DNA from: Cladophialophora immunda
Taxonomy: Eukaryota; Ascomycota; Eurotiomycetes; Chaetothyriales; Herpotrichiellaceae
Direction of reading: 5' to 3'
DNA length: 64,000 nucleotides
NCBI RefSeq assembly: GCF_000835495.1
Contig: NW_015622547.1
Location: forward strand, 2,728,001-2,792,000
How positions within the stretch are numbered: the stretch's first letter is position 1; each line of letters starts with the position of its first letter. The position numbers and the translations under genes are program-made. The notes under the pieces are model-generated. The model made no database searches, had not been told where the DNA came from, and saw only the letters and a list, made by a program, of their open reading frames with translations. Below, one piece after another: positions 21,301-32,247 of the stretch.

Positions 21301-24138
21301 CTACCACGTGGTTGAACCCGGAATATGCCCTGGACTGTAGCTCCCTCTCTGAGGACTGCGCAATGCGCCGCCGATAACCCCCGCAGCTGCTGGACTGCCG
21401 TTGTTCTTGCCCCTACTGCTGCCACTTCCTTTGCGGCCATTCATCTCGTACTCAGTGGTGGTTGGCATCGGCGGTATCGGATCAGCATCTTCAAAGTCGG
21501 CAGAGAAATTGCTAATTCCACCAGCAGAACGATTGGTATCCGATCTAGGTCGTCGTTGGTCACCGGAAGGGAGGGTCTTGGCATATGCAGCGAAAGGAGA
21601 GCCTTGGACTTCGGGGATGATGGGGCTGTTGGGAAATGCTTGAAAGCTGCCGAACGCATACGGACGGGCGTGTTGCGGGGGAGGACGAGTACCAGGCAAT
21701 TCGCCTTCTGGCGTGAGAGGGCCGCTGTTGCTGAGCATCATTTGTCTTTGAGCCATCTCTTGCTTCTCCAAAATGTCAAGTTCGCGCAGATTGCTTTCCC
21801 ATCGCAGCCTTGCACTCCTCAGATCCCTGTCCAGATTGTAGATCTCCTGACTGAGCTCGGCCTCGCGTTTCTGTTGTTCAGCTCCTTTGGCATTCGACTC
21901 GGCCGCCCTTCTCTCTCTCTCATTCAGTCCTTGGGCATTGGCTTGAGTGATCCTATCGTGCTGCTCGGTCAGCTTAGAATTGCGGGCGGTAAGACGTTCT
22001 TTTCGGGTGACAATGGCGTTCAATTCCTGGTTGACGCAAGCTTTGTCATCATGCGCAGTTGAACGTGCCTTTGCCAGAGCATCGTTGGCTTCAGAGAGGA
22101 GTTTCTGCTGTTCATCATGCGTATCTTTGGCAGTGGCGTGGTCTTCACCCTCATCGTCAGGCGTGGAAACCAGGCCTTCGAGCGCTGCGTCGAGCTCCTG
22201 GGTTGCATCCTCAGTCTGGCGGATATTTCGTTCAGCTTGCAACAATTTCTGCCTTTGCTTCGTGTCGTCACTGGCGGTTTTCAGTCGAGTGTTGAAGCTA
22301 TCCACTTCCTTCTCCACCTTGACTAACGCAGTTCTGTGCTGGCGTCGAACTTTGGTGAGTCGATTCCGCGCTTCATTTAGTTTGGCTTCGGCTGTCGCAA
22401 TGGAGTTTTTCAGGGTGGTGCTAGGTGAAGATGGTGTTGAAGATTGGCGGACGGACGCAGGGGCCATGGAGGCGGGAAGATCTTTATCCAACAGCATCGG
22501 CGTCTTGACCATGATGGACGCAAAGCCTTCATCTCCCTCGCAGCTGATAAAGGTACAGGTGTAGGTGCAATTTGGTGCCAGCCCAGATATCGTACCTGCC
22601 CACTGAGCACCAGGACTGTCGTGGTGGGAGGAGTTTTCAATTGGCTCGAGGGATACGGCGTGCCACTTGGCGCCGTTGATGCGGACGTAGAATGGCCTGC
22701 AGTCTGTTCCTTGGGGAGGCTTTTGTGTTTGCTCCGATTCGTAGATGTAGGTTGCTTCAAATGAGATCGACGAAGGTTCCACATTAATAATCCAGACGAG
22801 GTCCTGATGAGATGCTTCGAAAGGGCTGCCTTCCTTGTTCCCAACACTTGGAAGAGCCTTATTGTGCTCAACCTCTCGTAAGACGTGGACTTTGGTGCTG
22901 GCGAGAGCAGCCCAAAACGGTTGTCTGCTTCTGACGTGGTTTGCCTGTCGTCTTCGCTTCTTCGCACTCATGCCTTTGTTCTCCTTGCCATCTTTGAACC
23001 CAGGTGTTGGGGACGGCAGATAGTCGACAGAGGATGAGACGGCCGTAGGGGCTGAGCCATCCAGCACCGAGGCATCCGACACAGACCCCGCCGAGGCTTC
23101 AGTATCTATTCGTTTCGATTTTGCCGTTCCTGTGGTATAGGAAGATATATAACGACGGAAGCTCGCCATTACGCCTTGAGCGATTATGTGTATGGCGAAT
23201 AGACTCCGAAAATACGACGGTGGGCCGGGGCTGTCGCCAAAATCGTGATCCGAGGGTAGATATTTCAGAAAATCCATGAGCCCAGTCTGGGAAAGGAGGT
23301 CGACAGGTACCAGATTCGAATAGAGGAATCGACGAACATCTCGGCTCCGCGCTAGGTGCAGCAGCAGTACCCCCGCCACGCAGAATGTGTTGACTCTACT
23401 GTTCTTCCCAGAACTGCCATTTCCAAGCGTAATCGCAATTTGTATCTGAGCCAGGTCGAGCGCAAAATTTTGTGCCCATGTCCAGAGTCCAACCCACAGT
23501 CCGAAACAGATTGCGTCTACTATGGCGGTAGTGCTGAAGTTGGGAACGCCAGCCGATCCTTGAAAGATGTCGAGCAAGGAAATTAGCGAAGCTGGGGCAC
23601 CACCTCCTGGCATTAGAGTCAAAGACGCGAACAAGGCCTGGACAATGGTCAAGACCATCGACGGCAGTGCGAGAAGGACGATCAGTAGGGAGACGGTGTC
23701 GCAGGCTGGGCGAGAGCGCAGGATTGTCGAGGCCAGATGCAGGGCGCTGATGTCCTGAGAGGACTTGGATCGAGAAGACACCATATCGCCTCGTCGTTGA
23801 TGTAACATGGCAGATCCATTCGCCTCCCACTTGATATCCTTCTCTTTTGCAGCGCTCGAATCCGGCTCGCCGGTCGCCGTTTGAGAATCGAGAGCCCCTT
23901 TGGAGGAGTCCTGCTGCGATTCAGAGGTGGCTGCGAGAGATCGATCGTTGGCTATTGCGCTCGAAGAGTTGTCGGCCGGGTTGGGTTGGGGGACAGGCTC
24001 GGTTGGGACAGGACCCTTTGCGGTGCCATTGAGATGACCATTCGATTTCTGTTTGGTGACACGTTTGCCCGGTCCTACAAGACCGTTCTCATGGCGGTTG
24101 TTGTGCTGATGCTTCTTCGCCGCAGGGTTGCGCGGCAT
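21301..24138 (-). CDS. acrB: AcrB-like ubiquitination network signalling protein
   Basis: Resembles Aspergillus AcrB, a membrane/coiled-coil protein genetically linked to the CreB-CreC deubiquitination network and to acriflavine resistance. Single exon, 945 aa from the ATG at 24136-24138 (MPRNPAAKKHQHNNRHENG); the extra 22 codons upstream start only from TTG. The N-terminus is basic and low-complexity. Hydrophobic segments follow at about residues 145-300 (SLLIVLLALPSMVLTIVQAL and others). A roughly 100-residue beta-type domain comes next (VWIINVEPSSISFEATYIYE), then a long coiled coil at about 590-810 rich in Glu, Lys and Arg. The tail is Pro/Gly/Ser-rich. The role is known from A. nidulans genetics; the molecular mechanism is not established. 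Confidence 0.8.
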   Translation of the reverse strand: MPRNPAAKKHQHNNRHENGLVGPGKRVTKQKSNGHLNGTAKGPVPTEPVPQPNPADNSSSAIANDRSLAATSESQQDSSKGALDSQTATGEPDSSAAKEKDIKWEANGSAMLHQRRGDMVSSRSKSSQDISALHLASTILRSRPACDTVSLLIVLLALPSMVLTIVQALFASLTLMPGGGAPASLISLLDIFQGSAGVPNFSTTAIVDAICFGLWVGLWTWAQNFALDLAQIQIAITLGNGSSGKNSRVNTFCVAGVLLLHLARSRDVRRFLYSNLVPVDLLSQTGLMDFLKYLPSDHDFGDSPGPPSYFRSLFAIHIIAQGVMASFRRYISSYTTGTAKSKRIDTEASAGSVSDASVLDGSAPTAVSSSVDYLPSPTPGFKDGKENKGMSAKKRRRQANHVRSRQPFWAALASTKVHVLREVEHNKALPSVGNKEGSPFEASHQDLVWIINVEPSSISFEATYIYESEQTQKPPQGTDCRPFYVRINGAKWHAVSLEPIENSSHHDSPGAQWAGTISGLAPNCTYTCTFISCEGDEGFASIMVKTPMLLDKDLPASMAPASVRQSSTPSSPSTTLKNSIATAEAKLNEARNRLTKVRRQHRTALVKVEKEVDSFNTRLKTASDDTKQRQKLLQAERNIRQTEDATQELDAALEGLVSTPDDEGEDHATAKDTHDEQQKLLSEANDALAKARSTAHDDKACVNQELNAIVTRKERLTARNSKLTEQHDRITQANAQGLNERERRAAESNAKGAEQQKREAELSQEIYNLDRDLRSARLRWESNLRELDILEKQEMAQRQMMLSNSGPLTPEGELPGTRPPPQHARPYAFGSFQAFPNSPIIPEVQGSPFAAYAKTLPSGDQRRPRSDTNRSAGGISNFSADFEDADPIPPMPTTTEYEMNGRKGSGSSRGKNNGSPAAAGVIGGALRSPQRGSYSPGHIPGSTTW

Positions 24139-27016
24139 GAAGGTCTGGGAGACTGGCGGCAGGCTCCTTTCCAGTCGGCTTGGTGACTCCTTACAGGTCA
24201 GCAAGCCAACTGGAGGGATATAAAGTCCGGGTCGGCCTCTTTGGGCGAAAGGAGAGACGGATGGGGAAAGTGAAGAGAGTGCAAGATAAGGCCGTCTACG
24301 TATATGGTGGATAAATGGCTCGCGAATGTCGTGGTAGCGATATTGCCGGCAAGGTGGAAAATGCGGGAGTGAAGAAATGCAAACGGAAGTGAAAAAGCTC
24401 CATGAGCCAAGTCAGAATCTGGATGTGGATGGCGGATGTGGATTTTGGATTGCGCACTGGCATGGGCGTGGGTTGGTCGCTGCCACTGGCCCAGTTAACA
24501 CCCTGTGGCCGCTCCCACTTATTATTAACAAGCCCAACCCAGAACAAGCCCCCAAAAGACAGAAATCGTTTAGTGCTTCTGTCCGATCCCATCATCGTCA
24601 TCAATCATCAGCCTTTTTCCCTGTTCGCCAGATTCCTGGTCAAAATGTCCTTTCTACCAGTCATCTTTATCCCGGGAAAGCCTACGGACTACTCATTTCC
24701 CCAATGGAGAGCAAACGCCTGACAACGGCACTGGACCGAGGTGACACTCTCGAAAGCAAATTGTTAGAAGAGGGGCAGACGAGTCGAATCGAATCGAACT
24801 GGCCGAAGGCAACCAGAGGTGGGTTTCTCTACTCATTTTTCCTAGGGCGCAGTTTCAGAGACAGCTGATCGCACACAACACCCAGGATCCCTCCACCGAA
24901 TTTACCTACATCCCCAGGACCAGCCCTGCCTTCTACCGGAAGTTGCTAATAGTATTCGAGCTGCCATCTGTATGAAAGAGGAAGAAAAACACGAGAAACC
25001 TGACGGACGCTGCAGTCGATGTGAGCGACTTCTCAATCTACTTTTCAATCCCCTAGCCTTTCTCGGACGCCCCCATGGCCTGAGAGAGCCGCCATTCGCC
25101 CATCTAGGTGAAGGAGGAACCTGAAACAAACTGCACAGTCCCCCGTGCACCCGCTAAATCCCGGCTACTGGACGAGGTTTGGCCGCCGATGCTTGGTTGA
25201 ACAGCGCCGCTCGGGCCCCCGGAGACCTACGTGGAGTACCGAGACTCGAGCACTAAGATGCCCGCTAGGCCCGTCAATCCCCTAGCAGAGGTCATTGACA
25301 AGGCCTCCCCAAAATTGAAGCACAAGGAGGCATCCCCCAAGCCTTTCTTAGCTGCAGCATATGCACCACACACAGTGCAGGGCAACAGCCTAGCAAAGTT
25401 AAAGCCTCCGAGGAAAGAGAAAAAAAGCCCCCTACGCCAGCTGCCGACCGCTGCCGACTCGTCCGGACGGCAAGCCATCCCTCATGATGTGCTTCCTGCA
25501 AATCTCTGTCCTACCCCTCCTCAAGACTTCATTTTGCTCTAAACTTGCGCTATCTGTCGATCATGGATTTGACGGCCGCTGCAAGCCCGCGGCTTCCAAT
25601 TGCCGACACATCCTGTACAAAATATTGGCATTTGCGGATACACGGACCCCTGAGGAGAGGGCTGGATGTTTCCATCCAAAGATCGACCCTGCTGCTGGCT
25701 GGACCTGCTGACCGCATTGAAAATGGGGGTCCTGCTATGTAACCCGCTGTATCTATCAGGTTCTCCCCGGTCACATCATGATTGTCCTTTGCAATTGCGG
25801 AGACAAGCATCCAGCGGCCTTTGTTGTAAGCAAATCATGCATGCTTACCCTAAAATTGGTCTGACGCTACTTTGTCCAAATTCAGCAGGACCAGCCTATT
25901 GACATAGTGATTGAGTTCTGGCTCTCCACTCTCTCATGGAAAAGGAACATCAGTCACCAACTTTTCGTGCTCTTACTTTCGGGCGCTCTTGGACCCCTGC
26001 ACCCTGGCTGGGGTCGCCTCACTTGAAGGTCCATCTCATGCCACTTCTTCACGCCCAAAGGGGGTTTCCGTGTTGGCTCCTTCTTATGTGACTTCGGGGC
26101 GGTGTCTGGTTGTCCCCAAGCCAAATGGACGTGAAGGACCAAAGCTGTTGGTTCAGGCTGGTCCAACAACGCTTCTTGGAGCTAGAGTCACTGACAGAAT
26201 AGAATTGGTCACAAGAGGTGAAGTAAATTCTAACAAGAACCTCTCCCGTTTCTTCCGACAACATCCCTACTGAAGATCACGGACTTCTTATCGGAAAATT
26301 AATCTACATCTCTGAACCACCGCCTATTTGTTGGGAAACACTGTAATGCGCCCTTAATCGACATCTAGTTCAACACCGGGCAGAGAGGTTTAGCCACTTA
26401 TTGACAACTCCTAGGATGCCCAGAAGGTGGACAAGCACGATGTTGACCCTGGAAGAATGGTCACACGGACGATCAAGCGGTGCGCCCACACAGTTGTGTG
26501 AACCCATGAGCAGCTGCCAACTCCGATAAGACTCGGTATCCCTTTCACCATGTCGGCCAAGATCGGGATGATGTGTCGGGCTCCAGCATCAGCCATGACA
26601 CTCAGCAAACCTGAATGGAATTCCAATGGACCCCGTCGCCAAAGCGGTGTCTTGCATTTCGTGGAGCCATATCGTTGGCCTCTTCGAGAAGCCACTTCTA
26701 GCATTCAGCTGGCTACAAGGTCAGCTCGATCTGTCACCGACGATCAACTTGCCTCCTGCTGGTTTACAACGTGGAAGTGTATGTTGAATCGATCAGGATG
26801 TTTCGAATGTAACGATTACCCCAGAGCTACTTGGACCACGGTCGTACAGCTCCAAAACCGCGATTGATATAAGTCGCACTGTTTTCATTGGACATTTAGC
26901 AGTACTTGGTTACCCGCTCGAAACGGTCGGAACCCCAGGACCATGTGTTGGCGGCACACCTCAATGCCCCCGCCTTGCTGGCACAGACTTGGAAGTTGTC
27001 GAGACATTTCGTATTC
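24139..27016. other. Large intergenic region, no supported gene
   Basis: 2.9 kb between the acrB start and the 3' end of the MDR oxidoreductase gene. It must hold the acrB promoter. Frames of 60-160 codons occur on both strands, several starting with non-ATG codons. None shows a recognisable motif or a convincing splice partner. No tRNA or repeat array seen. Confidence 0.45.
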
Positions 27017-28321
27017 TCAAATCTTGCTTCGATCCACGCCCTCTGTCTCTGCAATTCGATATACATATTTCACAGCACTTGCCTTGCCATGCTGAAGATT
27101 CTCCAGACCGGTCTGTACGCCGTTCAGCCCACCAGGGACTACCTCGTACGGATGTCCGCTGAACCAGCCTTCCTTAAGACCCAGGCTGAACAGTCTGAAC
27201 CAGGCATATCCAAAATCGCTCAAATCGTCGGGCACACCATGCACAGAGCCCACGGTCGTGAGTGTCTGGTTGACTGTTTTGGGGATCTCTTCGTACTTTT
27301 TCCCCGGTAGGACTAAACTAATATGTCCATGCGGATCAAGAACCTTGATAATGTTCTGGTAACTACCCTTTTCACTAACGGCGTCGAAAGCGTAAAGGAG
27401 TTTCTGCCCGGCCGGAACAGCAGCACGGATGCCCTCAACAATATGCTCGTCGCCTTTGCGGTAATCAATGACGGCGTCGCCCTTGGATTTATCGATCAGG
27501 CCCTCGACAAATTGGATGCCCCGACCGGCAACGCAGATGATGGGGTGTATCTTGGAGCGAACAAGGAGTTTCACTGCGAAGGCGCCCACGGCGGAAGCAG
27601 CACCATAAACGACCACGCCGCCAGCGACAGCATCTTTGCGGGCCTGAGACACAGTGACCCATGGCTCCGGTAAGCCCAAGCGGCAATAAAGCCCGACGGC
27701 GGCAGTCATGGCAGCCAAGGGGATGGTCGCCGCCTCTTCGAACGAGGTCTGCTTGGGAAGATGGAACGTGGTCTTTTCCCAGGCGATGGCATATTCGGCG
27801 AAGGAGCCGTGAGGCTTGCGCATCTCATGGAAGGCACCTACGCGGTCGCCGACCTTGAATTCGGTGACATTGGAGCCGATTGCCTCGACATAACCGGCAA
27901 CGTCGTCGCCCGTGTTGAGTCCTGTGATGCCTCTGACGAGGATGGGATATTTCCAATCCTTGGGGTTTGTACCAGAGACGACGACCTTGATGAGGACCTG
28001 GTCGGGCTCTGGCTTGGGGATGGGGATGTCCTTGATCTGGACATCGAGCTGATCTTCTCCCTTTTTGAAGACGTGGGCCGATTTCATGATGGGCGATGCG
28101 GTAGCACCAGTAGCCTTATGCAAGAATTTGTAAGCTGATGGCCTGGGCCTGGAGAGTCGCAAGGCTACACTAGGAGATTTTGGTGCCGAGGGAAGAAGTA
28201 ATCGCGGGTGGTAGCAGCGGTGCTGGTAGTAGTAGTAGTGGCTGCAGCGGCGGAAGTAGTGGTGGCTACGTTGGGAGAGCCTTTCGAAAGGAGCAGCAGT
28301 AGAGTAGAGGTACAGAATCAT
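27017..28321 (-). CDS. MDR-family quinone/enoyl reductase-like oxidoreductase
   Basis: NADPH-dependent medium-chain dehydrogenase/reductase of the zinc-independent, quinone-oxidoreductase/ToxD-like type. The catalytic part begins at an internal ATG (28087, MKSAHVFKKGEDQ) and is 356 aa, normal for the family. It has the GroES-like region (VVSGTNPKDWKYP, then NTGDDVAGYVEAIGSNV) and a Rossmann motif (VVVYGAASAVGAFAVKLL). The Cys/His ligands of zinc enzymes are absent. The frame is open to an earlier ATG at 28321, adding 78 residues rich in Arg, His, Tyr and Ser with almost no acids. This could be a mitochondrial presequence, but it is coded largely by trinucleotide-repeat DNA, so the true start is uncertain. 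The substrate is unknown. Confidence 0.82.
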   Translation of the reverse strand: MILYLYSTAAPFERLSQRSHHYFRRCSHYYYYQHRCYHPRLLLPSAPKSPSVALRLSRPRPSAYKFLHKATGATASPIMKSAHVFKKGEDQLDVQIKDIPIPKPEPDQVLIKVVVSGTNPKDWKYPILVRGITGLNTGDDVAGYVEAIGSNVTEFKVGDRVGAFHEMRKPHGSFAEYAIAWEKTTFHLPKQTSFEEAATIPLAAMTAAVGLYCRLGLPEPWVTVSQARKDAVAGGVVVYGAASAVGAFAVKLLVRSKIHPIICVAGRGIQFVEGLIDKSKGDAVIDYRKGDEHIVEGIRAAVPAGQKLLYAFDAVSEKGSYQNIIKVLDPHGHISLVLPGKKYEEIPKTVNQTLTTVGSVHGVPDDLSDFGYAWFRLFSLGLKEGWFSGHPYEVVPGGLNGVQTGLENLQHGKASAVKYVYRIAETEGVDRSKI

Positions 28322-30255
28322 GGAGACATGGCCCGCGTGTGTGAGTAGTGACTTGTATATGTTGTGGTTTGTGCTCTGACATTATTAATGCTATCTTTTG
28401 CATCATCGTAGGTTCATCAAGCTCGGCAAATGGGAATTGCGCCTCCTCCTTTTCTCCTCCTCCGCCTCGAGCGCATTACCGATAAGTCCGGCCCCTCGTC
28501 AGAAGTGGGAGAACGCACCGAGGCGCGGGGAGGGGGATGTCTAATTGCGAGTAGTAGTTCCTAGACCTCTGCTTCCCTTTAGCTTTCGGCGCGCTCTTAT
28601 CAACTACTCACCTCTGACCAGCTAGCTCAATATAAGAGTAGAGCATGAAGCTGAGAGATGTGATTCAAGACGGACGGGGGTCTGATGTGGTACCTAAGAG
28701 ACCAACAGAAAGGAGAAGGGATAGAGCCGAGGATGTCGGGGTGTCGACGAGCATCAAGAACCAAGTCAGGGACCACGAGAAAGGGGGTGCCCAAACAATG
28801 CCATAGCAGAGATCTGGTGGTGGTGGTGGTGGTGGTGGTTGTGGTAGAAGAGATGGGCCAAGCAAGGACCAGTCCGAAAATCATCCGGGGGACGTTTCCC
28901 GGCAGCCCAGCAGGGCGATTGACTTCCTGACTACTACTTGTAGGGATGGAATAATTAAGGTAGGCGGGTGCATTTCCTGTTAGGTGGTGTTCCCAGGCGG
29001 CCATGGTGGTGGATGAGGGGCCCCCTATAGTACTCGGTACAGGTACAATAATACCTACCGACCTACCAGGTAATTGGATACGAGCAAGCAGGCCTAATTT
29101 GATGCCTATTATTGCCAGGTGGGTAGGTGCCCTGTAGGCCTAATGAATTCCACCGTCTCCCTTATTATTGCTTACCTACCAATTGTACCTAGGAGGGAGG
29201 AAAAAGTGACAGACCAGGAAATATATTGGTGGCCAGCTTCTACCACGTACCCGGTACCTCTCTTCCGCGGACTAATCGCCCAGTGCGACGCTTCATGCAG
29301 AAGCAACCAAGACGGGGAATTGGATTCAACATCGTTCGATGTTGCAGCTCGTTGTGTTTTCCATCTCCCACCCATCCGGGGCACCACCACATCCCTATCT
29401 GGTAGGTCCTTGCAGTATTAGGTCCTTTCCGTGCCCACTATTGCTCGTAACTGCCCAGGGCATGCCTCCTCCTCTCCTCCGACGAATGTCTGCCACGGGA
29501 TTTCCAATCCAACTGCGACACCTTCAGCCACCCCACACGGCCTTCACTGACCACGGCGCCAGGGATCAAGGACTTCAAGCCACTAACCTCACCATCAAGG
29601 GGGCCCATTCCCCGTCGTCTCGGGTCTGGACTCTCCATCGAACTGCCTGCTTCTCAGCCACTGACATCCTCACTTCCTGCTCCCACACATGCTGTGCCAT
29701 GTCAAACATGGCAAGGCCCGTACCGAATTTTCACTGGCGTGATATCGGGTTGCCAACGTACGAGATTTCGTTGATGAGCTTGGGACTTCGGGCTTTAGAC
29801 ATTCCCACAAGAACTCGGTCGCTCTAGCCCCAACCTCGATCAACAGGGCCCCTGGCCCTACTCGTATCTCAAGTCCATCAGATCGGCGCCGGACAACATA
29901 TCCAATATCCGGGCACCCGCTCAGACGAGACCCCGTAGCAGTACCAAGTGGTCGTCGGTCTCGTGCCTCTGTTCATCCTCCCCAATTGTTCCAGCATAGC
30001 ATGTACAGACCCTGGCTGATGTGTCAATCCGGTGCGTCGCTGCGAGCATCACGAGCGCTATCAGCTTCATGCGCGGGCCCAGTCCACGATCGACTCCGCT
30101 CGTCGTCTGTGACTGATATCCTGTCCTCCACCGCTTTCACCTCCTCGGAGAAGGGGCCAGAACAACACGGATCACATGCCTTCTGTCTCTTCAGTCCCCT
30201 CGTTCCTCATCAATAGGTCATTACCTTCGAAAATTTCCAGGCCTCGTCGTCACCA
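28322..30255. promoter_or_regulatory. 1.9-kb divergent intergenic region with simple repeats
   Basis: Separates the divergent MDR oxidoreductase and transcription-factor-like genes. A GGT/GTG trinucleotide tract lies at about 28815-28841. From about 28955 to 29200 the sequence is crowded with TAGGTA/TACCTACC words and GGTACC. I find no supported coding sequence. Multiple short frames after 29300 have no recognisable content. Confidence 0.45.
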
Positions 30256-32247
30256 ATGTCTCGGAATCGCTTTCGTGTACGATTAGAGCCACGAGACGAA
30301 GCCGGTACAAGTGCCAACACGTCCTCGGACGACGTTGGCGCACCCCCTCCAACGCTCGAATCCCAAGTTCGAGTATTTTCGACCAAAGGCAAGGATGATT
30401 GGATCCTCCGAAAGCGGAAAGTGAGAGCTCCACATCCCCGTCGCAAGACGACTGCCACGCCGCCTGCCATAAAACAGGAGAAATCGCCGGAAGATGGACT
30501 ATCGAACTTGACATCTTCTGACCCGAAGGATGACAAAGAGGAGGATTCCACGACACAGAGACGTCGCAAGAATCGTCGGAGCAGGAGCTCAGCCAGCCTC
30601 ACAGACGAGTCGACCAAGACCATTCCTCCCAGAGTGACGGCACAAAGTCAAACATCGTCGTCATCATCATCGGCGGCCGATTCGATTCTAGATGATCTTC
30701 GCTCGCACCCTCATTCACTCACCGTTGAGGAACAGAACTTCGTCATCAAGTGGCTCCAATTTCAGGCAACAGCCGCCTGGGGCAGCAATAGCACTGGCCG
30801 ATTCTGTCCGTGCCGGGACATTGCGTGGCGGGGTATCCAGATGTATCCGGCAGGCGGCCTGCCATGGACTCTGATATTCTGTGACATGTTCTTGTCCTGG
30901 TCTCGACGCCAGCCATTGCCACAGAGGCTGCATCAGCGGAAAGCATTAGCATACAAGTACATCGCGAAACTGTTGGCAGACCCCCAAACACAGGCTTCGG
31001 ACGAGGCTCTGCTCTGTGTCTGTCTAGCAATGTCGGCCGACGCTCGCTCGTTGAGTCCTGAGATCAACAGAGTCCATCTCAAGGGCCTGGCACAGATGAT
31101 TGCCAAACGTGGAGTGGGCTCCCTGTTCTCGACGGTGTGCTTCATGTTCCATCCCATGTTTTCCTTGGCGTATTTTGCGATGGCCGAGCTTGAAGCCACC
31201 AGCATGTTGGATGTTCGAGGTGCTGCCGAAAAGTTCCTCGGGACATTGCAATCGATGCAACAAGACGGCCGCAGATCACAGTCAGACGCTATGCACCGTC
31301 GAAGAAGTGATGATGTCTCAGAGGGCGGCGTCCCGAATCAAGACATAGACAGTCGGTCCGGATCCTCAGTATCAAGCAGTCTCTGGTCGGTCGCAATGGG
31401 CAAGTCGGCAATCAATCACGCTGTGGAGGGCGTCTTGGCGAACCCTCGAAGCAAGACTCCCTCAATCCAGCAGGACCTTTCTCTGTTCCTCAATCTGTAC
31501 CTTCTGAATCTCATTTTGTGGGATTTCCTCGAGTGGCCCGACAGTGCCGCCGTATTTCTGCAGCAACTCTCAATTCATGCAGATAATGCCCGGGTGAGGC
31601 TCGAGATGACCGTCTGGCTGCTTGCAAAGTCATGGGTCGACGCGGATGAAATCTCTCAGCGGACTGATGGCGGAGCCAAGAAAGAGGTGTTCCTGACCGA
31701 GGCCGTCATTGATGCTCTGAAAATATTCAGCCGGATCCCAGATGAGTCAAAGGAAAAGTTGATCCTTGTATTGTCATCATGGTTGTTTGGTTGTGGTGAT
31801 GAAGAAGATGGGGGAGGGGGAGGACCGGAGGGAATAGATGCAGCGGTCACCAAACCTGAAGAAGGCCCTTCGTCTTTCAAGGCCAGAAATGCGCCTGGTC
31901 GACTTGGTGCTGGCTCAGATGGGACTCCGGAGCGGTCGGTTTCGGCGCAAAGGAGTGCTGCTGATCAGAAAAGGCCGGGGAAAGATATAGATCCCAAACT
32001 GGTCACCCCACCGCATCAGGCGCAGGTGCAGGTGCAGAGTGCGGGGATCACGTCCAAGGCATTCAGATACCTCAGCGATCAAGACTTCGGGGGAATAATG
32101 GCAGAGGCGTGCAGTGACTGGTATGAGAAGAACGTCAGCAAAAGACCACTGCCACCTATGCCCATGATCTCGATACCACCGACGTCACCGCCGCAGCGCC
32201 AGCAGCAGCGCCAGCGCGCACACCCGCGGGAGGGGAGATCGGCCTAG
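30256..32247 (+). CDS. Fungal transcription factor-like protein without a visible zinc cluster
   Basis: A 663-aa single-exon protein starting at a good ATG context (CACCAATG). Residues 1-140 are basic and low-complexity, with several Arg/Lys runs (TTQRRRKNRRSRSS) that could be nuclear signals. Residues 150-500 are helical and resemble the fungal-specific transcription-factor regulatory domain: LTVEEQNFVIKWLQFQATAA, then SPEINRVHLKGLAQMIAKRG, a pattern often seen downstream of Zn2Cys6 clusters. The C-terminal 130 residues are Pro/Gln/Ser-rich and probably disordered. No CX2CX6C cluster is present. It is therefore either a regulator lacking its own DNA-binding domain or one with a missed 5' exon; the identification is by resemblance only. 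Confidence 0.6.
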   Translation: MSRNRFRVRLEPRDEAGTSANTSSDDVGAPPPTLESQVRVFSTKGKDDWILRKRKVRAPHPRRKTTATPPAIKQEKSPEDGLSNLTSSDPKDDKEEDSTTQRRRKNRRSRSSASLTDESTKTIPPRVTAQSQTSSSSSSAADSILDDLRSHPHSLTVEEQNFVIKWLQFQATAAWGSNSTGRFCPCRDIAWRGIQMYPAGGLPWTLIFCDMFLSWSRRQPLPQRLHQRKALAYKYIAKLLADPQTQASDEALLCVCLAMSADARSLSPEINRVHLKGLAQMIAKRGVGSLFSTVCFMFHPMFSLAYFAMAELEATSMLDVRGAAEKFLGTLQSMQQDGRRSQSDAMHRRRSDDVSEGGVPNQDIDSRSGSSVSSSLWSVAMGKSAINHAVEGVLANPRSKTPSIQQDLSLFLNLYLLNLILWDFLEWPDSAAVFLQQLSIHADNARVRLEMTVWLLAKSWVDADEISQRTDGGAKKEVFLTEAVIDALKIFSRIPDESKEKLILVLSSWLFGCGDEEDGGGGGPEGIDAAVTKPEEGPSSFKARNAPGRLGAGSDGTPERSVSAQRSAADQKRPGKDIDPKLVTPPHQAQVQVQSAGITSKAFRYLSDQDFGGIMAEACSDWYEKNVSKRPLPPMPMISIPPTSPPQRQQQRQRAHPREGRSA

